DNA from: Fodinibius sp. Rm-B-1B1-1
GTDB taxonomy: Bacteria; Bacteroidota; Rhodothermia; Balneolales; Balneolaceae
Assembly (NCBI RefSeq): GCF_038594945.1
Contig: NZ_JBCFYD010000001.1
Span: forward strand, 1,550,001-1,614,000
Direction of reading: 5' to 3'
DNA: 64,000 nucleotides
A model generated the notes under the pieces. It was not told the origin of the DNA, searched no databases, and worked only from the letters and a program-made list of their open reading frames with translations. The translations under genes and the position numbers were made by a program. The stretch's first letter is position 1. Each line of letters opens with the position of its first letter. Below are positions 24,844-33,767 of the stretch, one piece after another.

Positions 24844-26574
24844 ATGAAGCGTAAAGCACTATTTGTTTTAGCAGGATTATTTTCAGTATTGCTGTTAATC
24901 AATTTTGGATACGCTTCACCCGATGCTACCCAAGCTGCAGGAGAAGCGGTCAATACAGGTATCGAAAGCGGTAGTTGGTTCAGTATTTTGCCCCCTCTTG
25001 TAGCAATCGGGATCGCTCTCATTTTTCGGCAGGTGCTTTTTGCCTTGTTTCTGGGGATATGGTGTGGTGCTTTTTTAGCAGGCGATCTTTCGTTTGGAGG
25101 AGTATTCACCAGTTTTTTTACAGCCCTTGATGGATATATCGTCCCCGCAACGGCCGATGAAAGTCACATGAGTATCATCATATTTACTATTCTTATCGGC
25201 GGGATGGTGGGTATTATTACTGACAACGGTGGTACGCGTGGCGTCATTGAACGTGTAACAAAGTATATACGTACGAAAGTCCGTGGACAGTTGATGACAG
25301 CGTTAATGGGTTTTGTGGTCTTTTTCGATGACTACGCCAATACCATGGTCGTTGGTAGCACCATGCGTCCACTTACCGATAAACTTCGTATTTCTCGTGC
25401 TAAGCTTGCATACTTAGTGGATGCGACTGCGGCTCCCATTGCAACGGTAGCCCTCGTCAGTACATGGATTGGTGCTATGGTTGGTTTTATTGCGGATGCC
25501 TCTTCGCGGATGCCAAATTTTAATGAATCAGCCTATGGTATTTTTCTAAGCTCGCTGCCCTATAATTTTTATGCTTTCTTTACAATTCTTTTTGTGATTC
25601 TTATTGCTTGGTCGGGACGCGATTTCTCAACGATGCTCAAAGCGCGCATCAATCTTTACAAAGCTAAGCACAATCCAGAGCTTGATACCTATAACTTGTG
25701 GAAGGACAAAATTGAGGATGATGAAAAAACAAAGAAAGTATCCCACTGGGCGAATGCGGTAATACCTATTGCAACCCTTGTATTAGGCACGATTACAGGG
25801 TTGTTTCTTACAGGATCTGGCGATTCTATACAGTCAATTATTGAAACTGCAGATTCATACAAAGCATTGCTTTGGGGATCACTGCTCTCCATTACGGTAG
25901 CTATTATTATGACACTTTCCCAAAAATTGCTCAAAATTGAAGACATGCTCGAGGGTATGATGGAGGGTATGCATACCATGTTTGATGGGTTGTTAATTCT
26001 TGTTTTGGCTTGGGCATTGAGTGCACTAACTGTGGAGCTCGGTACCGCCGATTATTTAATGAGTGTGTTCGGAGAAACGTTGAATCCTTACTGGTTACCG
26101 GCTATTGTGTTTGTTCTCTCAGCACTGACGGCTTTTGCAACGGGCTCCAGCTGGGGAACGATGGGTATTTTGATGCCACTGGTGGTGCCGTTGGCTTGGG
26201 AGATCAGCAATAATACCGGGCTGGATTATACTATTACAGCAGAAATTATTTATGCCAGCGTGAGCTCTGTACTGGCCGGATCGGTGTGGGGCGATCACTG
26301 TTCTCCTATTTCGGATACGACCATTCTCAGTTCTATTGCCACACAATGTGATCATGTGGAGCACGTCAATACTCAGCTTCCATATGCGATGATTGTAGGG
26401 GGAATCAGTATCCTAAGCTTGATTGCCATAATGGTGCTTGGTGTTCCCGCTTGGATAATTTATCCCACTGGTGTAGCAGTTATTGTAGCCATTATTTTCC
26501 AGTTCGGTAAAACTCCCGATCCCAAAGAATATACGCCCGAAGGAAAAGAAGCTGCGAGCACTTCGCTGGATTAA
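24844..26574 (+). CDS. NhaC-type Na+/H+ antiporter family protein
   Basis: The 576-residue product has an N-terminal signal-like segment (FVLAGLFSVLLLINFGYAS) and about 11-12 membrane helices. Conserved stretches such as FFDDYANTMVVGSTMRP (about 158-175), STWIGAMVGFI and ATGSSWGTMGILMPLVVPL (about 432-450), SVLAGSVWGDHCSPISDTT (about 475-493) are typical of the NhaC/YheL-type antiporter family (PF03553). The family exchanges sodium for protons or for organic anions such as malate/lactate. In a moderately halophilic lineage a sodium role is likely. It is a single gene. Confidence 0.88.
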   Translation: MKRKALFVLAGLFSVLLLINFGYASPDATQAAGEAVNTGIESGSWFSILPPLVAIGIALIFRQVLFALFLGIWCGAFLAGDLSFGGVFTSFFTALDGYIVPATADESHMSIIIFTILIGGMVGIITDNGGTRGVIERVTKYIRTKVRGQLMTALMGFVVFFDDYANTMVVGSTMRPLTDKLRISRAKLAYLVDATAAPIATVALVSTWIGAMVGFIADASSRMPNFNESAYGIFLSSLPYNFYAFFTILFVILIAWSGRDFSTMLKARINLYKAKHNPELDTYNLWKDKIEDDEKTKKVSHWANAVIPIATLVLGTITGLFLTGSGDSIQSIIETADSYKALLWGSLLSITVAIIMTLSQKLLKIEDMLEGMMEGMHTMFDGLLILVLAWALSALTVELGTADYLMSVFGETLNPYWLPAIVFVLSALTAFATGSSWGTMGILMPLVVPLAWEISNNTGLDYTITAEIIYASVSSVLAGSVWGDHCSPISDTTILSSIATQCDHVEHVNTQLPYAMIVGGISILSLIAIMVLGVPAWIIYPTGVAVIVAIIFQFGKTPDPKEYTPEGKEAASTSLD

Positions 26575-26664
26575 TATCTTAAAGTATTGTGTGAGAAGTA
26601 ATAGGAATAGCACGAGCGGATGCTCGCGCTATGTTAACGTATTGCTTTGGATTGAGGTGCGTAA

Positions 26665-27435
26665 CTACTGAATAATAGAAAACTCGTATCGATTCTCTTC
26701 TTCTACTTCCATGGTGCCAGTTTTAAATCGCCGCTCAGCAAAAGTGACTGTGCCATTATGGTCAACCAGTAAAACCGTAGAGCAGCGGGTCCCGTAACCA
26801 TCACTTTTGATGAAGATGGGAGATACTTTCTTTTCGATCTCTTTTGGGATACCGGTGTCTGGTAATTCATTGTCAGGGGCTTCGCGATCATCAGCCAGTA
26901 AATCTAAAAGGGGAGCAGGGGCAATGTTATTGTTTGAAATGATCGTCCGCATTTTATCTTTTGCGCGCCGCACTTTTGGCCAGGGAGTTTCAAGAAGGTG
27001 ATTGCTGAGCCCGTATAATCCTTCACCCAGAAAAAGAATTTTGTCTTGTTGGTTGGAGTAGTAGCCAAGCTCATTAAGAGATCCTGCTAATAAATTAAAT
27101 CCCATAAACTGCCCGGCCCGGTGTTGTAGTTTTTTAAGATAGGATGAAGGGGGGACATCATTTTTTAGAAAGTCCAGCACTAACTGTCCCCGGCTTGGTG
27201 GATCTTCTTTCTTGATATTTGGGTCCCGATAATTGGTAATGGCCGAAAACTCTCCGCTTTTGTTGACCCCCATCCACGTACCCCCGGCTTTTAGATCCTT
27301 GCCCGCTAAAATATTGGGGTTTTCATCCCAAAACTCCGCAGATCGGGTAGGGCGTTCATAATTTTCATCCCTGTTGGCAGCAAAAATAAGGGGATATTGA
27401 GGATGTTGTTTGTATGAGAAAACGATCAGACACAT
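26665..27435 (-). CDS. NRDE (TANGO2-like) family protein
   Basis: The 256-residue product begins MCLIVFSYK and contains the name-giving NRDE motif in FAANRDENYERPT (about residues 18-30). It is of normal length for TANGO2/NRDE proteins, whose N-terminal cysteine at position 2 suggests an Ntn-hydrolase-like fold. Eukaryotic TANGO2 and some bacterial homologues have been linked to heme trafficking, but the bacterial role is not settled. The gene is alone; convergence with the antiporter gene leaves a 90-bp gap with an imperfect hairpin (26608-26631) that lacks a T-run. Confidence 0.85.
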   Translation of the reverse strand: MCLIVFSYKQHPQYPLIFAANRDENYERPTRSAEFWDENPNILAGKDLKAGGTWMGVNKSGEFSAITNYRDPNIKKEDPPSRGQLVLDFLKNDVPPSSYLKKLQHRAGQFMGFNLLAGSLNELGYYSNQQDKILFLGEGLYGLSNHLLETPWPKVRRAKDKMRTIISNNNIAPAPLLDLLADDREAPDNELPDTGIPKEIEKKVSPIFIKSDGYGTRCSTVLLVDHNGTVTFAERRFKTGTMEVEEENRYEFSIIQ

Positions 27436-27537
27436 AGAGTTAAATGCTGAATTTAAGTTAGTGCAGAAATTTACGAAACAATTTGGGATATTCGTGCGTG
27501 AAGGAACACAACTATAATATTGGTTGACCTGAGGTGC

Positions 27538-30141
27538 ATGTCGTTACTAAATAAAAATCAAGCGTTTAACGTTTCCGACTTTATTTTTATAGCCGTGGGT
27601 TTGTTATGTGTGTTTGGTTTTTTTCTAAGTTATTCAAGTCAGGAGCCGCGCAGCGCAATACATACAGAGTTAAGTGAACATACTGCAAAAGGGCAAGCTG
27701 ATTCTGTATACAATGCACTTGGGTATTCGTCTGCGAAATATGCTAATGTTAGTTTTAATGCAAATAAGAAGCTATTTGATAGCCTGCAGGCCGATTATGG
27801 AAGGCAACAGGTAATTCAAAGGTTGAAGAGAGATAAAGAGCATAATATATATCCTTATTATTGGGAGATTCGATATTCTAATGAGCAACAATCCTCAAAT
27901 TTTAGTGATGGGGAGGAGTATACTATCATTAGGCTCAATGAAGAGGGAAAGCTAATAGAGTTTGCAAATCCGACTAATAAAATCCCTGCAAATAGGGTAA
28001 ATAGGGAAGCACTTATTGCCGCGTTTGATGCGGATGCTAATTTGGAGCTGTGGAAAACATTACCAGACAGTGCATGGGATCGGGTCCTACGGTTTGATAC
28101 TGATAGGGGGTATCAAGAAATTGTTAGGGATGATTCTGTTGCCCAATCTGGTGATGACTCGCAGGTGCATATGTTCACACGGTCAAATATTAACAACTTG
28201 GCGACATATTATTTAATAAATAGTGGATGGGATGTTAATCGATTAGAACTGTCCAATATCCAGATTGAGACTGTTCATTCGCAACCTGTTGCCGATGTGT
28301 CATTTACCTCTGTTGAGCCGTCAATGAATCAGGACATAACGGTGGATCTTCAGTTATTGTCTACAGGGGTATTGGTAAATCTTGATGTGGTTTACAATAA
28401 TCCTGAAAGTGAAGAGGAATTCCCCGGGGTGTTGGATATGTCGCGCCTGGCAGGAGTGCTCATATTCGGATTAGCAGTTGTTGTACTGTTTTTCTTTCGG
28501 ATTAGGTCTCGTGCAATTGATACGAAATCCGCATTGGTAGTTGGTATTTTAGCGGGACTTATAATTCCGGCAATGGTCTTTTTAGAGCGATGGCGCGAGA
28601 CATCCCTGTTTGGAGATTCGCAATCGATGGATTTGTTAAGTCTGGTGTTACAGATGGGTTTTGCCGGTGCCTTCTCATCTATCATATTTTTCACCCTATT
28701 TGCAGTGGGAGATTCTTTGATGCGCCAGTATTGGCCTGAAAAATTGTACAGCTATGACTACTTGCGGCAGGGCATGCTATTTAACAAGCCTATTGGTGAA
28801 ATGATCCTTCGGTCCACTGTTTTGGCATTTATCCTTTGCGGGATTTGGTCGGGAGCCTTGTATGTGTTTCCAGAGCTTTCATTTGATGTTGAACGTACAT
28901 TTTTGACTTATGAGGCAGCATGGCCCCCTCTGTATTCACTCTTGCAAAGTGGCATTTATAGTTTGTCGGTCGTCCTTATTGCTTTTTCGATTATTGGAGC
29001 ACAGGCGTATGATTTTTTCAAGAATGAATGGGTTACCAGTGGGATAATAGTTGTGGCTATTTTACTAATATCGCCCACGGAACAAGCAGTAGGTCCGGCA
29101 TTGCAAGAGGCCGCTGTGTTTGGAATTATGGGCATTGCTTTGACAACCATTTTCCTTAAATGGGATCTGTTAACCACTTTTTTTAGCCACTTGGTATTTT
29201 TGCTGATGATAGAAGTATCCACTGGGTGGATTGTGCCGGACTCTCCAGACCTTTATATCTTTTTAATTCTTTGTGGATTTCTGGGTTTTAACATTGTAGC
29301 GGGTATTTTATTCTTGACCAAGGGGGTCACTCAGCAATCGTTATCAGAATATGTACCTGATTATGTAGAAGCGCTGGCTCAGGAAGAACGTATTAAGCAG
29401 GAATTACAAATTGCCCGGGAAGTTCAGCAGTCATTTTTACCAACTCGAAAACCTCACTTTCAGGGGCTCGATATGGCGGCTATCTGTAAGCCGGCTTACG
29501 AAACAGGGGGCGATTATTATGATTTTATTCGGTTAGATGATCACCGTATTGCAATAACGATTGGGGATGTAAGTGGCAAGGGTTTTCAAGCTGCATTTTA
29601 TATGACCTTTATTAAAGGTATACTTCATAGCTTATGCCGAGAGATAGATTCGCCGGCTGAGATCCTCAAAAAAGTAAATCGGCTATTTTATGACAATGCC
29701 CAACGGGGGACGTTCATTTCATTGGTTTATGGGATAATAGATCTCCAAAAACAGACGTTTACCTTTGCAAGGGCAGGACATAATCCCATCTTAAAAGTAG
29801 GATCTAACGGATTGGGTATTGAGGAGCTGAAACCAAGTGGTATTGGAATAGGACTATCCAGAGATTCATTTGACGAACATATAGAAGAGGTTTCGGTGTC
29901 GCTTAGTGATAATGAATTATTGATTCTCTATACTGATGGTATTGTGGAAGCTTTAAATGAACATCACAAATTTTATGGTAGCGAGCGATTTAATAAAATG
30001 GTTAGCGAAAATGCTAAAAAGTCTGCCAAACAAATTTTAGATTTGCTGGCTCATGATGTGCACTCATTTATTGGTGATGCGAAGCAACATGATGATATGA
30101 CGATTATGGTTATGAAATTGAATGGCAAAAACAGTAAATAA
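27538..30141 (+). CDS. Membrane-bound SpoIIE-type protein serine/threonine phosphatase (RsbU-like)
   Basis: The ATG at 27538 is preferred: it is preceded by GAGG at 27531. A TTG start at 27520 would add six residues. The 867-residue product has a first membrane helix (about 12-33), a large extracytoplasmic region (to about 300), roughly eight membrane helices (about 300-610), a linker coiled coil (QEERIKQELQIAREVQQSFLP), and a C-terminal PP2C/SpoIIE domain (about 640-860). Catalytic acids lie in GGDYYDF, GDVSGKG, YTDGIVEA and HDDMTIM. Such phosphatases act on phosphorylated anti-anti-sigma proteins to switch on stress responses. The extracytoplasmic part looks like a sensor but I do not recognise it. 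A thioredoxin-like gene starts 8 bp after the stop. Confidence 0.88.
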   Translation: MSLLNKNQAFNVSDFIFIAVGLLCVFGFFLSYSSQEPRSAIHTELSEHTAKGQADSVYNALGYSSAKYANVSFNANKKLFDSLQADYGRQQVIQRLKRDKEHNIYPYYWEIRYSNEQQSSNFSDGEEYTIIRLNEEGKLIEFANPTNKIPANRVNREALIAAFDADANLELWKTLPDSAWDRVLRFDTDRGYQEIVRDDSVAQSGDDSQVHMFTRSNINNLATYYLINSGWDVNRLELSNIQIETVHSQPVADVSFTSVEPSMNQDITVDLQLLSTGVLVNLDVVYNNPESEEEFPGVLDMSRLAGVLIFGLAVVVLFFFRIRSRAIDTKSALVVGILAGLIIPAMVFLERWRETSLFGDSQSMDLLSLVLQMGFAGAFSSIIFFTLFAVGDSLMRQYWPEKLYSYDYLRQGMLFNKPIGEMILRSTVLAFILCGIWSGALYVFPELSFDVERTFLTYEAAWPPLYSLLQSGIYSLSVVLIAFSIIGAQAYDFFKNEWVTSGIIVVAILLISPTEQAVGPALQEAAVFGIMGIALTTIFLKWDLLTTFFSHLVFLLMIEVSTGWIVPDSPDLYIFLILCGFLGFNIVAGILFLTKGVTQQSLSEYVPDYVEALAQEERIKQELQIAREVQQSFLPTRKPHFQGLDMAAICKPAYETGGDYYDFIRLDDHRIAITIGDVSGKGFQAAFYMTFIKGILHSLCREIDSPAEILKKVNRLFYDNAQRGTFISLVYGIIDLQKQTFTFARAGHNPILKVGSNGLGIEELKPSGIGIGLSRDSFDEHIEEVSVSLSDNELLILYTDGIVEALNEHHKFYGSERFNKMVSENAKKSAKQILDLLAHDVHSFIGDAKQHDDMTIMVMKLNGKNSK

Positions 30142-30149
30142 TTTATCGA

Positions 30150-30659
30150 ATGTATAAAAATATAAGAGTAAAAATACTTGCAACAGTAATTAGTGTTTTT
30201 TGCTTAGGAACCATAATGGGGCAGGCTCAGTCGGGAATAGATTGGAAGTCACTTACAGAAGCACAAGAGTTGGCGGAGGAGAATGAAAAAAAAGTGATGA
30301 TTTTTGCAGAAGCTGAGTGGTGTGGGTATTGCAAAAAAATGTACAAAGAGGTATTTCCAGAGAAGGCAGTGCAGGACAGTCTGGAGAAGTATTTTTATTC
30401 TGTGAAGTTAGATATTGAATCTGATCGAAAGATCACTTTCAATAATGACTTGATGACAGAAAAACAATTGGCAAGACAGTTCAGAGTAAGTTCAACGCCT
30501 ACTTTTATCTTTTTAGATTCTGGAGGTAGTATTATCGGTGGTCAACCAGGATTTTTACCTGCTGAGATATTTGATAAGTTAGTTGCCTTTGTAGGTATGG
30601 ATTTGACGGGTAAAGAGTCGTTCAAGACGTATCTAAAAAAGCATGATGTGGAGATTTAG
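30150..30659 (+). CDS. Periplasmic thioredoxin-fold protein
   Basis: The 169-residue product has a signal peptide (cleavage after AQA, about residue 26) and a thioredoxin fold with the redox motif WCGYC (Cys58, Cys61). The cis-proline loop is STPTFIFLDSGG (about 113-124). The overall form matches the SoxW/DsbD-gamma-type thioredoxins found in Bacteroidota, which reduce or oxidise exported proteins. It starts 8 bp after the phosphatase gene with no terminator between, so the two are almost surely co-transcribed. It might act on the large exported sensor part of the phosphatase; that is a guess. Confidence 0.85.
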   Translation: MYKNIRVKILATVISVFCLGTIMGQAQSGIDWKSLTEAQELAEENEKKVMIFAEAEWCGYCKKMYKEVFPEKAVQDSLEKYFYSVKLDIESDRKITFNNDLMTEKQLARQFRVSSTPTFIFLDSGGSIIGGQPGFLPAEIFDKLVAFVGMDLTGKESFKTYLKKHDVEI

Positions 30660-30738
30660 ACTATAAGTAAGGTGTTATAGAATTGGGATATATGCTATAT
30701 TTAGCCCCTAAAATTATTAATATGGCATTAGATAAGGT

Positions 30739-31395
30739 ATGGTATTAAGTCAAGCAGTTGAAGATTATTTAAAAGCAATTTATACCCTTCAAACTGAGGA
30801 AACGGGGGCTTCAACGACCAAGATTGCTAAATCGTTGGAAGTTTCTTCGGCTTCGGCCACGAATATGGTTAAACGGCTTGATCAAATGGGATTGGTAGAC
30901 TATCAGTCTTATAAAGGGGCACGGCTTACGGAATCAGGTCAAAAGATTGCTCTTGAGATTATACGTCATCACCGACTTTTGGAGCTTTATCTGTTGGAGG
31001 TTATGGGTTATTCTTGGGATGAGGTGCATGATGAGGCTGAAAAGCTTGAGCACCATATTTCAGAGCAATTTGAAGATAAAATAGCCCAACTACTTGACGA
31101 TCCTACCCATGATCCACACGGTGATCCCATCCCCACAAAAGATGGACTGATGCCCGAAATTGAAGGTCAGCCTCTTGTGGACGGACAACCCGATCAGCAA
31201 TACATGGTAAGCCGGGTCAAGGATCAGGATCCGGAACTGTTACGCTACCTCGAAAAAATTGGATTACTGCCGGGCATAAAAGTTACGATTAAAGAAAAAG
31301 CGCCGTTTGAGGGACCTATCACTTTATTGGTTGAGAATGATGAGCAGGTCGTTGGCAACGATGTAGCTAAAAATATATTTGTGGCCGAGTTATAA
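30739..31395 (+). CDS. DtxR/MntR family metal-dependent transcriptional repressor
   Basis: The 218-residue product begins LSQAVEDYLKAIYTLQ, the typical N-terminal winged-helix start of the family, with the recognition region STTKIAKSLEVSSASATNMVKRL (about 24-46). A metal-binding and dimerisation part (about 65-140; HHRLLELYLLEVMGYSWDEVHDEAEKLEHHIS) contains several conserved His, Glu and Asp residues. An SH3/FeoA-like domain occupies the C-terminus (about 150-218). These proteins sense Fe2+ or Mn2+ and repress uptake genes. The gene converges on a TonB receptor gene (6 bp between stops), whose promoter carries TTTAGCC/GGCTAAA palindromes. TTTAG-CCC-CTAAA at 30700-30712 ahead of this gene is a poor match. 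Which metal it senses is not clear. Confidence 0.9.
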   Translation: MVLSQAVEDYLKAIYTLQTEETGASTTKIAKSLEVSSASATNMVKRLDQMGLVDYQSYKGARLTESGQKIALEIIRHHRLLELYLLEVMGYSWDEVHDEAEKLEHHISEQFEDKIAQLLDDPTHDPHGDPIPTKDGLMPEIEGQPLVDGQPDQQYMVSRVKDQDPELLRYLEKIGLLPGIKVTIKEKAPFEGPITLLVENDEQVVGNDVAKNIFVAEL

Positions 31396-31401
31396 TTTAT
31401 T

Positions 31402-33600
31402 CTACTCAAGGCTAATCTGAACTCCCACTAAAAAGCGACGTGTTTGTATGGGGCCGTATACATGGTCAGTGGCAAAGTCATCGCTAAAAGGACGATCAGC
31501 TGCAATAATAGGGTTGGGTTGCGTATAATTCCCGATATTTTTGGCAGTGATATAGCCGGTAATAAATGATCCGAACGGGCGGCTTAGTTTAAGGTTATGT
31601 TCAGAAAATACAGGAGATTCGTTGATATAGCCATCATATTCCGGCAGCTTCATATTTCCAACCCCACGTCCCGAATAGTTTATGCTAATGTTTGTTTTGG
31701 GGATGGTATATGTAGCGGTAAAAACACCAGACCACTTTGGGGCAAAATGAATGGCTGATTGAATACCATGATTAGATTCAAAGACATCTTGATAGGTAAA
31801 TCCTATGGAATACTGCAGTGGCGACGGAAAGTTATGGGCAGCACTTACAGAAATGCCGCGTGAAACAGAGTATCCCTCTAAATTTTTATACCTGATTTCA
31901 TTAGCCTGCGAATAGTCGGGAATAATCTGATTACTAAAATGGGAGTAAAACAGATCCAAATCAATATTAAGCACACTGGTGCCAATATCGATAATTTGGT
32001 TCAAATTTATAGTTCCGTTGACCGATCGTTCGGGGTTTAGCTCTTCTTCAATAACGACACGACGTGAACCTGTTAAGGCCTCGTGTTCTTCGGTAAAAAG
32101 ATTTACAACCCGAAAGCCCGTGCCTCCATTGAGTCGAAGGGTCGTATGGTCAGAAAGGTCAAATTTGGCATTGGCGCGAGGCGAAAAAATAAAGCCGTGT
32201 TGCTTATAATGGTCAATTCGTAAGCCGCCCAGCGCTTTTATGTGTTCGTTAAAGGTATGTTCATATTGGCTAAAAACACCTGGGATAAATCGTATATCTC
32301 GTGAACCTTCGTCGAGGCGTATATCGTCAAAGGTTTGGTTGAGAGCATCAACTCGGGAAGTGGCTCCTACCAGTAATTGACGCCAGGGGGTAAAGCGCTT
32401 ATCCCATATTACGTTTGTAAAATAAATTTGCTGGTCGGCAGTGTAATGATAGGTCCCGTAATAACTGTTTTGACTGTGGTAACTGTACGAAAATTCGGCG
32501 CGGATATCTTGTGATGAAATGGGCAAATCGTAGGTGCCTAACATCTCGAACCGGTGCGTATTAATTGATTCTCCATATATTTGATTACTGCCGCGTTGAT
32601 CATGAGAATATTTCTTGGTACCTCCCAGCCGGTCTTCAAGATAAAGTTTGAATGCCAGGTTAAACTGCCGTGCCTCTGATCTTTCAAAACTCCACTTGTT
32701 GAAAATAGAAAGCTTTTTCCGCTTTGTGATATCAGCAAAACCGTCATCATTATGGTCGAGGAATTTATCAAAATAAAGACCATCGATTCCCAGTAGTGTT
32801 TGGGTTTTTCCCAGTTTTTGCGATCCGGTTAGGGAAAGACTGGCTTCTTCATGGGTAGAAAAAGAACCGTCTATTTCTAAAGGAGCTGCTGTAGCAGGAT
32901 TTTTTGTAATTACATTGATGACTCCTCCCATGGCTTCAGATCCATAAAGTGTAGAATTGGGACCTTTGATAATTTCAATATTACGGATGCTACTGGTATT
33001 AATTCCATTAAGACCATATACAGAAGCCAGTGAACCCATTATGGGCATACCATCTATCAGGATGGCGGTATAAGGTCCATCCATACCATTGATACGTACG
33101 CTATTGGTACCACATACCCCGCAGCTAACTTCTTGGTAGAGCCCATTCAAAAAGTTGACCGATTCCATAAGATTGGCAGCCCCTGTTTTTTGAAGATGCT
33201 CATTGCTGAGAACCTGAACTTTTACGGGGCTTTCTTTAACGAAGGTCTCACGCATAGATCCCGTAACGACTACTTGGCCCAGTTCTTCTGTTTTAGGTTT
33301 AAGGTTTATTTGTACGGTAACAGTCTCGTTATTTTTGATGGATATTTTTTGTAAATGGGGCCAAAAGCCAACGGCAGAAATGGTTAAGTCATATGTACCA
33401 ACCGAAATATCCTTGATGATAAATGATCCCATCTCATCTGTTGGAGAACCTTTTTGTATATCAGCAATGGTAACATTAGCACCGGCAACAGGCTCGCCTT
33501 TACTGATGACCTGTCCTTTGATGGTACCCGAAGATGATTGTGCAAGGGATAGCAGAGGAGTTAATATTAGAATGAGTAAGCACTGACCGAGGAATTTCAT
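31402..33600 (-). CDS. TonB-dependent receptor with carboxypeptidase-like N-domain and CGVCGTN plug motif
   Basis: The start is placed at the ATG at 33600, which begins a good signal peptide (MKFLGQCLLILILTPLLSLAQ). A longer frame to 33675 would run through an operator-like palindrome. The 732-residue product has a carboxypeptidase-regulatory-like domain (about 25-110), a plug (about 120-240) and a 22-strand barrel ending in FLVGVQISLE. The plug holds EVSCGVCGTNSVRINGMDG, with two cysteines in the CGVCGTN form seen in a subgroup of Bacteroidota metal or metallophore receptors. It transports a ligand across the outer membrane using TonB energy. The DtxR-family gene is next to it, so iron or manganese acquisition is likely. 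Confidence 0.9.
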   Translation of the reverse strand: MKFLGQCLLILILTPLLSLAQSSSGTIKGQVISKGEPVAGANVTIADIQKGSPTDEMGSFIIKDISVGTYDLTISAVGFWPHLQKISIKNNETVTVQINLKPKTEELGQVVVTGSMRETFVKESPVKVQVLSNEHLQKTGAANLMESVNFLNGLYQEVSCGVCGTNSVRINGMDGPYTAILIDGMPIMGSLASVYGLNGINTSSIRNIEIIKGPNSTLYGSEAMGGVINVITKNPATAAPLEIDGSFSTHEEASLSLTGSQKLGKTQTLLGIDGLYFDKFLDHNDDGFADITKRKKLSIFNKWSFERSEARQFNLAFKLYLEDRLGGTKKYSHDQRGSNQIYGESINTHRFEMLGTYDLPISSQDIRAEFSYSYHSQNSYYGTYHYTADQQIYFTNVIWDKRFTPWRQLLVGATSRVDALNQTFDDIRLDEGSRDIRFIPGVFSQYEHTFNEHIKALGGLRIDHYKQHGFIFSPRANAKFDLSDHTTLRLNGGTGFRVVNLFTEEHEALTGSRRVVIEEELNPERSVNGTINLNQIIDIGTSVLNIDLDLFYSHFSNQIIPDYSQANEIRYKNLEGYSVSRGISVSAAHNFPSPLQYSIGFTYQDVFESNHGIQSAIHFAPKWSGVFTATYTIPKTNISINYSGRGVGNMKLPEYDGYINESPVFSEHNLKLSRPFGSFITGYITAKNIGNYTQPNPIIAADRPFSDDFATDHVYGPIQTRRFLVGVQISLE

Positions 33601-33613
33601 TGGGTGAAAATAT

Positions 33614-33633
33614 TTTTTAGCCTTAACTAAAAA
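33614..33633. promoter_or_regulatory. Imperfect operator-like repeat upstream of TonB receptor 1
   Basis: TTTTTAG (33614-33620) and CTAAAAA (33627-33633) form an inverted repeat around CCTTAA. It shares the TTTAG-six bases-CTAAA layout with the perfect palindrome at 33654-33671 and lies 14 bp before the receptor start. Candidate second site of the same repressor. Confidence 0.45.
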
Positions 33634-33653
33634 TAATATAAGACATAATAAAT

Positions 33654-33671
33654 ATTTAGCCAAGGCTAAAT
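33654..33671. promoter_or_regulatory. 18-bp palindrome, candidate DtxR/MntR-type operator
   Basis: ATTTAGCC-AA-GGCTAAAT is a perfect 8-2-8 inverted repeat located 54 bp upstream of the TonB receptor start at 33600 (minus strand). The shape fits DtxR/MntR-family operators, and a gene for such a repressor lies at 30739-31395. Binding is inferred. Confidence 0.6.
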
Positions 33672-33711
33672 TCATTTAGGTGTTGGAGTATCTCTCAAGA
33701 TCTACAGCAAT

Positions 33712-33747
33712 AAAAAAGCCCGACTGAATTGGATCAGTCAGGCTTTT
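33712..33747 (-). terminator. Rho-independent terminator after the CbiX-like gene
   Basis: On the plus strand, AAAAGCCCGACTGA (33714-33727) pairs with TCAGTCAGGCTTTT (33734-33747) with one mismatch. Read on the minus strand the stem is followed by TTTTTT. It ends the heme operon and separates it from the next receptor gene. Confidence 0.9.
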
Positions 33748-33767
33748 CTTGTGGGCTGTTAAGTACA

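Noticed and set aside
26608-26631. Imperfect hairpin between the antiporter and NRDE genes
   Set aside because: It has a mismatch and no T-run on either strand; not convincing as a terminator.
30700-30712. TTTAG-CCC-CTAAA ahead of the DtxR-family gene as an autoregulatory operator
   Set aside because: The spacer is three bases instead of six as in the other two sites, so it does not fit the same protein.
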